A program made the translations under genes and the position numbers. Under the pieces are notes generated by a model. It had not been told where the DNA came from, searched no databases, and saw nothing but the letters and a program-made list of their open reading frames with translations. From assembly GCA_028583605.1 (NCBI GenBank), contig CM053329.1:7626001-7690000 (forward strand): a stretch of DNA of 64,000 nt, read 5' to 3'. The DNA is from Dastarcus helophoroides. Lineage: Eukaryota; Arthropoda; Insecta; Coleoptera; Bothrideridae. This document shows positions 23,901-35,900 of this stretch, piece after piece (position 1 is the first letter of the stretch; every line of letters starts with the position of its first letter).

Positions 23901-26900
23901 TCGTTTGGTATGTTGCTATAGTTATACCAAATAAATAATTGTTTAACATCAATATTTCAATTTTGATCCGTATGAATCTCAAGATCTCAAGAATGTGTGA
24001 AAACGAGGTAGAGCAGGAAAACATTCCGGTATGTGTGAAGAAAGAAGCGTTAGAGGCAGTAGCTAAATTATTGCCTCAAAAATCGCGATTAATATATGAA
24101 AAAGAGTACACATGCTTTCAAAGGTGGAAAATGGCAAAGAAGATTAATAGTTTAAGTGAAACGGTATTTCTGGCATATTTTTCTGAAAAAGCAAAGAAGG
24201 TGAAGCCATCAACATTGTGGTCTTATTATTCGATGCTGAAGTCTACAATTTTGGTCAACGAAAATTGTGACATTTCAAAGTAAGTAACGTCAAATTTAGT
24301 GTATAATTTTTTTGCTAATACGAATTATTATTTACAGATACAGTAAACTAATTGCATTATTGAAGAAACTATGTGATGGTTATAAATCTAAGAAATCGAA
24401 CATTTTTGAACCTGATGATATCATTCGATTTATAAAAGAAGCTCCCGATGATGATTATTTGTTTATGAAGGTTGTGGCGGTAATGGGTTTATATGGGGCA
24501 TGCCGGTCCGATGGATTGTATAAATTAAAGATGTCTAATATTGATGATAGAACATCAGTAATGATCGTTCAACTGATTGATACTAAAACCAAAAAAGATC
24601 GTTTTTTTTGTATAACTGACCAGGAAGTGGGTGTTTTGGACATCATAAGAAAATATATCGGCTTACATCCTAAACACGTTCCTCATAATAAGTTTTTTAT
24701 TAACTATAGACAAAAAAAAGTGTACTATCCAGCCTGTAGGCATAAACACTTTATATAAAGTCCCAAGAAAAATTGCCGATTTCCTAAATTTACCGGATTC
24801 AGAAAAATACAGTGGTCATTGTTTTAGACGATCTGCAGCCACAATGATGGCAAACTCAGGGGCTGACATGGTGACAATAAAGCGCGCAGGGGGATGGAAG
24901 TCATCATCAGTAGCTGAAACTTATATAGAAAATTCAGTGCGAAGTAAAATTGAAGTTTCAAAGAAGACACTAGTTGGGTCAACGAGTGGGATCGTTAGTA
25001 ATACTATAATACTATATCTTCTGTATGCCCGTCTGTTCACCATTCTGAACACCGTTCTGTTCCCGACATCCATGTTTCGGGAAATGTGAATGGTGCGATC
25101 CAAGTTATTATCAATGAAAGCACTAAAGATGACTAAGTTGTATCTAATAATAATTATTATTTCAAATAAAAATAGATACCTACTTAATTAAAGTATTTTA
25201 TCTATCCTTGCTGTTAAAGTTCCATTTTATCTAACCTTACGGTTAAAATGATACTTTAATCTGGTGTTTTGAGTTGAATAAAGTATACTTTAACCTTCGC
25301 AATAAAAAAAAAATATTTTTCTCAACATTTTTACTTTTTTTATTCCCATTTCGATAGAATTTAAAAAACATAAACGAATTTTAAGCAACTAGAAATTTCA
25401 AGGAAAAGCCAATTTCGGGAAAATAGTCTACAGTTTTAGAAACATAAAATATTGCGAGTGGAAATTTCGAAAAAAAAAATACGAACAAAATCGCGGCAAT
25501 TCAAAAAATAATAATAATTTTTAAAAGAACATTTCAAAAAAAGAGTTTTGAAAATAAAGGCAAAATTTCGAATTCTTTCTAAAAAGGAAAATTTTATAAA
25601 AACACTAATTTTAAGAGAAAAAAATCAAGATTTCGATAAAAAGATGAATTTCAAGCAAAAATTCGAAACTTATTTATTAAATATCAAATTTTGAAATAAA
25701 AAGCAAGATTTCTACACATCAAAATTTTTGGAAAGCTAGAAGGTGGAAATTTTTAAAAAATCTCAATGTTAAAAAAAATAACGGAATTTGGGAAATCAGT
25801 TTGACATTTCAAGTGAAACTTCAAAAATGAAAAGAGATTCGAAATTGTTGACAGAATGTCAACTTTTATTTAAAAAAGTCGAATTGTTGCAAATCAAGTG
25901 AAAATTAGTAAAAAAAAAACGAATTTTGAATAAAATAATGCAAATCTAGAAAAAAGATTAATGTCGAGGAAAAAGGCGAAACCTCATATAAAAAATTGAA
26001 ATTTCGCACAGAAAGTTAAATTTTGACAAAACAGTTCACTTTTTAAAATAGTTGTTTATAAAAAAGGCAAGTTTTAAAATAATCGAAATTATGATTTAAG
26101 ACAAACCTTGACGAAAAAGTTAAAATTTCCGTGAACATAAAGGATTGGATTTGAGATAAAGTCAACATCAAAAATTTGAAATTTGAACTTTAAATTTCGT
26201 TAAAACCTCGAACTGTCAATTTTTTGAACTTGAAATTTAATTTTTTTGGAAAAATTCAAATTTCGAAATAAAGTTGAAATTTTGAGAAAGATTATTATTT
26301 TAACCTAAAATTTACAAAATTTTTGTCCAAATTCCGATTTTATTTTTTAATCTTTTAAATTAAAACTTCAAGAGAAAATGATATCTTTTTTGTTTCCCTC
26401 AAAATCACGAATTTAAACTTAAATTTTTAAGTTTTTCTAAGTTTGTCTAGTATCTTTGTTAGATCGGAAATTTCTCGGACTACCCTCATACCTGCCATAA
26501 AGCGATAAATTGTTTACTAGAAAGCCATCATATTAAACGACAATTTTGAAAAAAAATGTGCCACCTTCCTCTTTTTCTGCCCCCCACAATACCCCTTGCC
26601 TATTTTCAAATAACTTATCGTTTTTCAGCGACCATACTTCTGGCTTGCAAATCTATCGCCAATTAGTTGAAAGTACTTTTATTGATTTTTTCTGCTTTAC
26701 CGTCTCCGCGTCTTCATCTATGTGAAAAAAGAGAAAGGATTCTTGGGTCCCTTTTTTGAAAATTCCGAGGTTTTTGAAGAATTCAATTTTTATACCATTT
26801 CGACTTATTTTGAAAATTTCGACATTTTAAAATACCCACATTTTCACCAAATCGATTTTTCCTTGTTCGACCAAAATTTCATATTTTTTTTCTAGAAATT

Positions 26901-29900
26901 TTGGCTTGATTTTGAAAATTTCGACTTTTTTCAAAATTTTAACTATTTAAAAATTCCAACTTCTTCAAATTATTCAAAATTCGGTCTTATTTGGATTTTT
27001 TTTTAACTTCTCACTTTTTTCTAATTTTATCCTTGTTAAACATTTTATTTTTATTAATTTAAACCTTTTTGAAATTTTTTTTTCAATATTTCAAATTATC
27101 TTCAATATTTTAAATTTATCTCGAAATTTTGAAGTTTTCCGAAAATATCGACTTTTTTTCAAAAGTTGGACCTTATTTTTGAAAATGTTGGCCTTTTTTG
27201 AAATGTTGACTCAGAATTTCAATTTTTTTACAAATCTGACTGTTTCTAAATTCGACTTTTTCAGAACATTTCTATTCTTTTTTGAAAATTGCAATTTTTT
27301 GTAAGTCTCAACTTTTCCAAACATGGACTAATACCAATGTTTGATTTTTTTTTAATTCGACTTTTATCAAAACTTTGATTCTTCTCAAAATTTTGACTTT
27401 CCAAAAATGATGACTTCGAAATTAAAATTTTCTTATTTTTTTTAGTTTTCACTTTTTTCAAATGCCAAGTTATTTTATTAAGTAACTTTTTCAGTTTCAT
27501 CTTTCTGTAGGATTTTGATTTATTTTCTGAATTCTGAATTCTTTGAAAATATTTACGCAACATTTTGATCTCTTCTCAGAATATGCCTTTTTTAAACTTT
27601 TTTCTAATAATTTGATCATACTGAAAAATTGAGTTTTGAAAACTTCTACCTTTTTTTAATTCCAAATTGGTCCAACTTTTGACGATTTCTCGAAGTTTTG
27701 GTCTTTTTTGAGAATAGCGACTTTTTTTGAAAAATATCGACTTTTTCTGGAGGTTTCGACTTTTATATAGTACATTAAACTTTCATTTAAAAAACTCGAT
27801 TTTTTTAACTTACACTTTTTTGAAAAATTGAATTTTTCTCAAATATTCGACTTTGTTAATATTTCCAAATTTTTTTCAGAATTTTCACTTTTTTTGAAAA
27901 TCTCGACCTTTTATCATCAAAATTTAGACTTTTTTCTAAAGCTGTAACCTTTTTCAGAATTTAATGTTTGGAATATTTCTCCCTTTTTTCAAAGTTTCAA
28001 GTTCTTGTAAAATTTTTGACACAACGCTTTCTCAACATTTCGGTTTTTTCAACATTTTCGTTTTTTTCACAAATTATGTCCACTTCTGTTCAAACATATT
28101 ACTATTTTTTGAAGTTTTAACTTACTTTGAAAACAGTGACGTTTTCAAAAATTTTGACGTTTTCTCTGGTTTCGACTTTTGTGTAGTAAATTTGAGAAAT
28201 TCGACTTTTTTTCTGAAAACTCACTTTTTTCGAAAAATTGAATTTTTCTCAAATATTCGACACTATTTTCGAATTTTTTTGAGAATTTTAACTTTTTTTT
28301 AAAATTTCAACCTTTTATCATCTAAATTTCGACTTTTTCTTAAAGCTATAGCCTTTTTCAGAATATGATTTTTGAAAAAATTTTCCATTTTTTCAAAATT
28401 TTGACAAAGCATTTTTCTCAAAATTTCGATTTTTTTCATTTTTTTTGTTCATAAATATGATTATGTTAAAACATTTTTTTTTGAAAATTTCCATTTTTGT
28501 TTTTGAAGTTTTAACTTTTTTTTAAAATGGTGACTTTTTCTCGAAGTTTCGTCTTTTGGATAGTAAATTTGAGAAATTCGACTTTTTTCTGAAAACTGAC
28601 TTTTTGAAAAATTAATTTTTTTGCGGAATTTTTTCAGAATTTCTACCTTTTTTAAAATTGTCTACTTTTTATCACCAAAATTTGGATTATTTTCAAAGTT
28701 TTGGCCTTTTTCAGAAATTGGAGTTTTTTCGAAATTTCTCTGTTTTCAAAAATCCGACTTTTTGTAAAAATTTCGACAGTTTTTCCAAGTGTTGACCATT
28801 TAGTCGAAACTTCGAATTTTTGTAATATTAACTTATTGAAAAATTCGCCTGTTCCAGAAATTTTTTAATTTTCTTTTAAGAATCTAATTTTCCAAATTAC
28901 GAATTTTTAAATTTTAAATGAATTCTATAAAACGACAACTAAATTTCGATTTTAAAGCTTCCATTTTAAAAAAGAGCATTTTTTAAGTTTAAACTGAAAA
29001 GATAAATAAAAGTCGAAAGATAAAATTATTTGCGAGAAATGGGGATTCTGGGGAACATTTTTTAAAACATTTTGAAGTTTTTTCTTGAAATTCCATTTCC
29101 AAATTTCGAATTTCAATTAAAAATTTCGAAAACATGTTGTAGAAATTCAAAGGTTTTTTGATCATCATCCCTGCATTACAACTTTAGTCTAGAAATATAA
29201 ACTGGATATGAAATTTCAACTTAAAATTAAAAAAATAAATCAGAAAGACAAAGTATGCACTGATCATCTGCAAAAATTTAGATAATTTGTGTAAACACGT
29301 TGATCAACGATATCAGCTCTCATCGCTCATAGGCAACTTTAAATACAATATTATGTATTATTCATTACATAGAAATCACCTTTCCGGTAATGTCCATTCT
29401 TCAGAGGCATTTCAGAGACTGAATTTTGAAAAATATAATTTCATGCTCTTGTACCATCCTTTAAGGATATAAGTTGTCTGTCAGTCAGCGGTTAGAGATT
29501 TATTAAACAGATGGTTACGAGATAAAAAAAAATTGGGGATCACTGCTCTAGAATAAATAAAAAAATGTCTAAAGAAATACTTAAAATATTTATATACTTC
29601 CAATGTAAAAAATTCTTTCAAAGCGCATTGAACACTACTAAGTCAATGAAAGTTCACTTACCATTATTGCATCAATAAAAATAGCACTGTGAGCAGTCTT
29701 CAGTTCTTGAGGTCTGGTATACCAATGAATTATTTGCATGAATAGAGGCTCAAATAACTGAACAACCACTTGGTCGTTGTCACTTGCCAATTGTAACAAA
29801 GGAAAAGCAATTTTTTCCAATAAATGATTCAAATCATTTCGACTGGATTCATTCAAAGCTTTAGCTGAAACCCAATACTCTAATTTTCCCCCACATTAGA

Positions 29901-32900
29901 AAAAAAAACTTACCTCGTCCCAGGAACACAACAACTATCGCTTGAAGTAATTCACACGCAGTTATGCGCATTTTGCGATCGTTACAATAAAGAGCAAGTG
30001 AAACAACCCGAGGAATAAACTTTTCAAGACAAATCTCCAGCTTCGTTTGATAGGGTAAAGTAACTTTTAAATACTGGGTGCTATTCCAGACCGACTCCAC
30101 GTTGTTTGAGGAAAATACAAACGATTGGCATAATTTGGTATTTTGCAAGCCTACGAGGTGCAAAATTTCCCATTGAAGCTCAGCCAGTTCCGGCTGAATT
30201 TCCAAGATGACTTTCCGTTTTTTAACTGATAGAGCGGTCTTCCTCCTTCTTTCAACGGGGATTGCTTGCGAAATGGCATCGTTGGTCCCAGTTCTGAGAT
30301 AAGTATCGAGCTTAGGTAAAATCTCGCTTAGGAAAGGTTCCATTTGCTCAGAAGGTAATTTCTTTTGCCAGTACCCTAGAGTTCTGACGCCAGTCCTTGC
30401 TAGGGCTAAATTGGTGCGACCGAGGCTAAATATTTGGAAAAAGGGTAGTTTGCAAGCGGGTAAGACGTCTTTTATGACCGGTACTGGGTATTCCAGTAGG
30501 ACTTCGAGGCACGACATGAGCAGCTCATCTTTGTAATGCTTCATATTGTTTAGAAGCATAATAATAAATTCGCGTAACGTCCCATAGGTTAGTTTTTGAT
30601 CTTGGTTCATTTCTTGACTTTCATCGAAGAACTTTAACTTGTTTGCGATAATTAAACATTGTGCCAAGAGTTTATAGAAACCACTGACGAAAGGATGTGT
30701 TACGCACATCGTCACGAAGTAATTAATAAGCTTCCATATGCAATGCTTAAAAATTTCGATATCGATTTTCGTTAACATTTGACGGTAAAAGTCGACAAGG
30801 TTCAAGAAAATCGCATAATCATCTTCTTTGTTAACTTTGTACGCATGAGATATATCAGATGTTGGCGAGTTGCAGTTTTTTATGGATACGGAAACCTCTA
30901 ATCTATTTACGGTACTCAACAGCGTCCTAATTAATTTATCAACAATTTTCGTGTATATAAATGATCTGTCTTCCCTGCTAACAGTTATCCCAACGTAATC
31001 AGAGGAAGTAACAAACTTGAACAGTGAAACCCAAAATGGAAAATAATCCTTGACCGTAACAACGCTTTTATCGGGATTTCCCAGCATTTCCGCCTCTGAA
31101 ATATGCCGATGCGAACTAATCCAAATCACTGATTGATATATGACAGATTCTAGGAAGTTTTCAAATACGTTCCCCTCGTGTCCTCTAAGGTAATGCAAAG
31201 TTACGATGAAAGCGCTCACAATAGAATTATGATAGGAATAAGGAACTTGCGGGAAAGATTTTATCATCCCTACAATGCCTTTTTGTAGGCAAAATAGCTC
31301 GTCTGGGTTGTGGCGTTTGAAGCGGAAAAAATTGGCCACGGTTTGGATATAGTCCGGTAAAAACTCCCATTCTTCCTCGGAAGGATTCTCATTTAAGACG
31401 TACTTATTTTCGAACGTTTGTATAATATCCATGGAGATTTTCCTAACTTCTTGTGAGTCTAATATTATGTAACTCGCTTGGGTGAGTAGTCTAATACCGT
31501 GTATAGCACATCGTCTTTCGTAAGTATCCACGTCAGGTGCAGAAATTTTATTTTGGCAAAATTCAATGAAATACTGTAAGGTAACAAAAATGTGGTAAAT
31601 ATATGTTTGTAAAAAAATAAAATTGCGTACCTTAATGATCTTCTTATAATTTGGTTTTTGGGCATCTTCGGTTAATTTTTTACCCAAGTTTTGATAGAAG
31701 GCTAGTAGTAGTTCAAAAGCTACTTTTTTCTCTTCTTTTCCGTAGGTAAACCATTTTAGAATTATTTCGTGCCACTTTTTACAATTTACAAACACCCATT
31801 TGGAAAAAAGATCCATATATTTGGTTAGAAAGTGAAAAGCAGCTAAAATCACATTTTCGTTATATTTCTACATTTTGTCTATTAACTAGATCGATCGTCA
31901 TTTTTCCTGAAATTTTTTTCTGAACTTTGAAACTTCCTTAAACCTTCGTTGGCTTTATGATATATACCAGTCTCCCAGGAGTTAGGAAATTTTTGGTAGC
32001 TAATTTTTCTATTTAGTTCGCAATTTTTTTATCATATTTTTATTATTATATGTTTGGTTTTTATAATCGAGGATGTTTTTTTTAACATTTCGCAATATTA
32101 TTAAGAAAAATTTTATTTTTTCCTCCCAAATTTCGACTTCGATTCAAAATGTTGTATTCTTTTTCTAAAAATGTTTATCTAAATTTGTCAACATTCCTCG
32201 ATTTTAAAATCAAATTATTAATAGGCCACCTTAAACTGGATTTTGGTCAATATATTCTTTCTAGAAATTTTAAAATTTTCTAGCGTGGCGGTAATTTCAA
32301 CTTTTTAACTGGGGTTGCAAGGCGTACCGGGAGTCTGGGTGGTACGGAATGCCTCCACGTGTAAGGGTGATCCGATGGTCCCTCAAGAAATTTTTAAAAA
32401 CTATAATTAAAGTAGTTGGTTCTAAAATGAAAATTTTGATTTTTTCTCGAAATTTTGTCGTTGGCCCTAAAATCTCAATCTTTTGCAGAAAATGTGGGTT
32501 TACAGTTCAAATTAAGTTTATTATAAAATTGTTTACTTTCTCTTTCAACATTGTTATTTCAATGTAAAAATATCGATTTTTTTATAAAAATATTTACCTC
32601 AATTTAGATTTTAACTTTAAATTTCCAAGTTAGGACTTCTTTTTTAACTTTATTTCGAAATCTCGAGAAAAATCCAAATTTTAAGGGGGAAAAAATTAAA
32701 ATTAAAAATTTGTAATTTCTCGTATTTTTGACTTTGGCCAAAACTTTTGGGTTTAAAATTAAAATTTCCGATTTTTTATGAACATTCTGGCATTCAAATT
32801 CAAATTTTTTGCAAAGGCATTCCAAGTGATTCGGCTTTTAAATCCGAAAAAAAATGCGTTTGCTTTTTTATGATCAGCTTCCTCATTTATAAAAGGCACG

Positions 32901-35900
32901 ATACATTACTGAATTGCTAACATTCTCTATTTATCTTAGAAGATTCATTGTTATTTACTTGACTTAAGAATTTTGGCAACCGCTACCCCTTGCCACCCGA
33001 GTGGCACTCGAATTACGCCACTGGTTTCAAGGATACTTTCAATAGGTATAAATTCGAGGTGTTTTTCAAATTGATGGCGCTCAATTTTTTTTAAATTCTG
33101 GAATATTTATTAAATTTCGAGTTTTAATCTGAAATGTGAAAAACAACTAAATTTTGAGTCAAAGCAACAACTTTGAAAAAGAAATTTTATTCTGCCAAAA
33201 TTTTGACTTCAATAATCTCTAATTTCGAAATATTGCCTTGTCTAGAATTGTCTGAGCAAAAGGTCAAAATCCTATCAACAGTCAAGTTTATCATCGTACT
33301 TTTTTTACAAAGTTTAAGTTCTTATCAAAATCTCGATGTTTTTCTCGAAACTTCATGGTAAACCCAATTTTATTTTTAAAAATCTTAAGTTTCTGCATAA
33401 GTTAAATCTTCAATTTCTACTCTAAATTTCTATCGTAAACCTGCAATTTTTATTTTGTTTTATTATATTTATTTATTTTTTCATTTTGTCTTGTAACTCA
33501 AAATATTGACTTTTTTCTACACATTTAGATTTCGATTTTCAAATTTAGGCCTTAATCCTAAATTCTCGATGCTGTTCTCGAAATTTCGAATTTAAGAAAT
33601 TAAACTTATTTTAAAAAAGTGAATTTTAAAACGAAGTGTGGAGGACATTCGGATTTATATTCACACTTTTTCAAATTATTTTTTTTTTCTTTTTGGTTGG
33701 ACTGTTTCTCAAAATTCCGCATAAATCGAAAATTTGAAAATACAGTGAAATCTCCCATAGCGGACACCTCCAATGAATGGATATTTCCATTAAACGGGCA
33801 GTTTTGTATAGTCTGGAATTGCATAATGGAAAGTGAACATCCGGTGAACGGAATCTGTTGAGCGAAGGCGGACACGAATTTCTACAGAAAACGTGTCAAA
33901 GTTCTCCCCTAACTGGACATCATAAAATTATACACAACGTTGCATTGACGGGATATTTCACTCAAACCTCAAACATATTGAAAGAAAAAAGTAAATTCGC
34001 CAAATTTCACACACAATTTCGGCTTTTTTCACGAAATTTTCAATCAACAGTCGATCTTTTTTCGAAATTTCGACCATTTTTTGGAAGTTCCCAAGTTGGG
34101 GTTTTTACTTTTTTAATTTGAATTTTAAGTCGAAAGAGGCAAGTGTCAATTTTTAAAAAAAGTCTCAATTTCTAATCAAAATGAAAACTACGAAAAAAAA
34201 AATTCATGGTATTTAAAAATTAACGCAACATCCACTTCCATCTTGAAATTTTGATTTTTTATAAAAATGTTGGGGTCAAATATTCAAAATAAAAAAAATT
34301 CCGAATCGAATTTAAACAAAATTTTTAAACTCAAAAATATTTCGAATTCCAAAGTTTTCTCATGTTTTGATGTTAAAACTGGAGTTTCTTTTTGTTAAAT
34401 TTTGAGTTTTTTCCGAAGTTTGCATTTTTATTTTAAATTGAAAGTTTAAGCTTGACATTTTTAAACTCGAAATTTCAAAACTTTTTTATAAATTTTAAAA
34501 TTAAAATCGAAATTTAAAGTTGCATATTAAATTTTGAATAAATAAATCCTAATTTCGAATAAAAAGTCACAATTCTGAAAAAAGTTTTTTATTTATTTTA
34601 GAAACTCACAACATTTTGAATTTGTATTCAATATTGTAACAAAATGTAATTATAAAATTTAGGTAGGAATTTTCTAGAAAATTTGGTAAGCGGAAGCAGC
34701 CGCGATAATGAATCAAACGGCAGATAAGCGCCCCAAAAATTTCGGCAAACGATGTCTTATTTGTTCATTCCTTCTAGAACCCCAAACACAATCTATAAAT
34801 AGACGGTCCCGTCGGCCTTCCCTCAGTTAGTCAGTCAGTTGTTAGTCAATGAATGAGTTAGTTAATTAAACAGTGTAAGTGAATTACAAATGTAGTGTTC
34901 CGTATCAGTTTAGAAATAAAGTGGTTAGAATTCACAAGTGTTAATCATTCGAACCGATAAAGCCCAACAATATGCTAGACTGAAAATCCAAAATTTCGAA
35001 ATTTTAATTTTAGATTCCAAAATATTCACTTCAGTCTAGAAATTCATACGTTAACTGCTTAACGCACAGTTTTTTTGAAAAAAAAAAACAAATATTACAG
35101 CTTACTGTCCCACGTAAATGATAAACATCAATAAAACCATTATTTTTATTAGCTTTCGCATTGTTATTTTCAATTTTCGATTATATTAGATAATGAATAT
35201 GACAACGACGCCTCTCGAAATATCTCGAGTATGCACAGTTTGGCTTGCTTAGCGCAACTCGAGCGTTACATTAAGGGGTTAATTAAAATCGATCCCCAAG
35301 ATTTTATTAATTTAATTTACGTATTTTAAACTTCATTTTCTTTTCCTTTAATTAGAAATTTCGATGTTTAGGTCGAAACCTAGAAGTTATTTTTTGACAT
35401 TTCTAATTTTCTTTTGAAAATGTTAACTTCAAACTTAATTTTAATAAACATTTTTGTGAAAAATGCAAAGATTTTTTGACTTTAGTTTCTATGTACGCGT
35501 CAACTTTACTCTCCAAATGTTAACTTAAGAGGTAAAATGTTAACCTTAGGCGCCAAATTTTTTTTTGAAAATTCCAATAATCGTCCTTGAGCATTTTTCC
35601 AGGACTTAAATCACAAAATTTCTAATTGTTTTCGTAAATGTGACTGATTCTTAAAACTTTCAATTTAAAATGGAATAATACCCCTCTAATTAGGGGCCGC
35701 TTGCTTAGGTAGCCCGCAACAAAATTTGGAGCCAGTCCGTCCCTAAAAGTAATTATCACCTACCTCTGTTTGCAATTTTCACCCCTTCAGTTTTTGGCAC
35801 AGCCATGTATTGAATTGCCATTTGTATTTTCTCTATCTTATTTGCATCTTTCTCCGGTTCCAATGGAAATATTTCACAAAAATGAAATAGAGATGTGAAT

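Larger units (their letters stand above)
23800..25313 (+). mobile_element. Tyrosine-recombinase (Crypton-like) element with inverted repeats
   Basis: A single-intron tyrosine-recombinase gene is bounded by inverted repeats. Left, 23808-23825, ATTGCGAAGGTTAAAG preceded by a T9 run; right, 25288-25304, CTTTAACCTTCGCAAT followed by an A10 run. With the homopolymers the repeats are about 26 bp and both ends abut TA. There is no reverse transcriptase, so it is not DIRS-like. Cryptons carry only a tyrosine recombinase, but classically lack terminal inverted repeats, which makes these ends notable. It lies in the PRKDC intron between exons 6 and 7, opposite strand. Confidence 0.7.

Noticed and set aside
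23939..25089. Retroelement of the DIRS type
   Set aside because: No reverse transcriptase, RNase H or split direct repeats were found around the tyrosine recombinase.
29287..29472. Small plus-strand coding gene
   Set aside because: No recognisable domain, splice context or conservation cue; it probably belongs to remnants of a hAT-type element ending at 29545.
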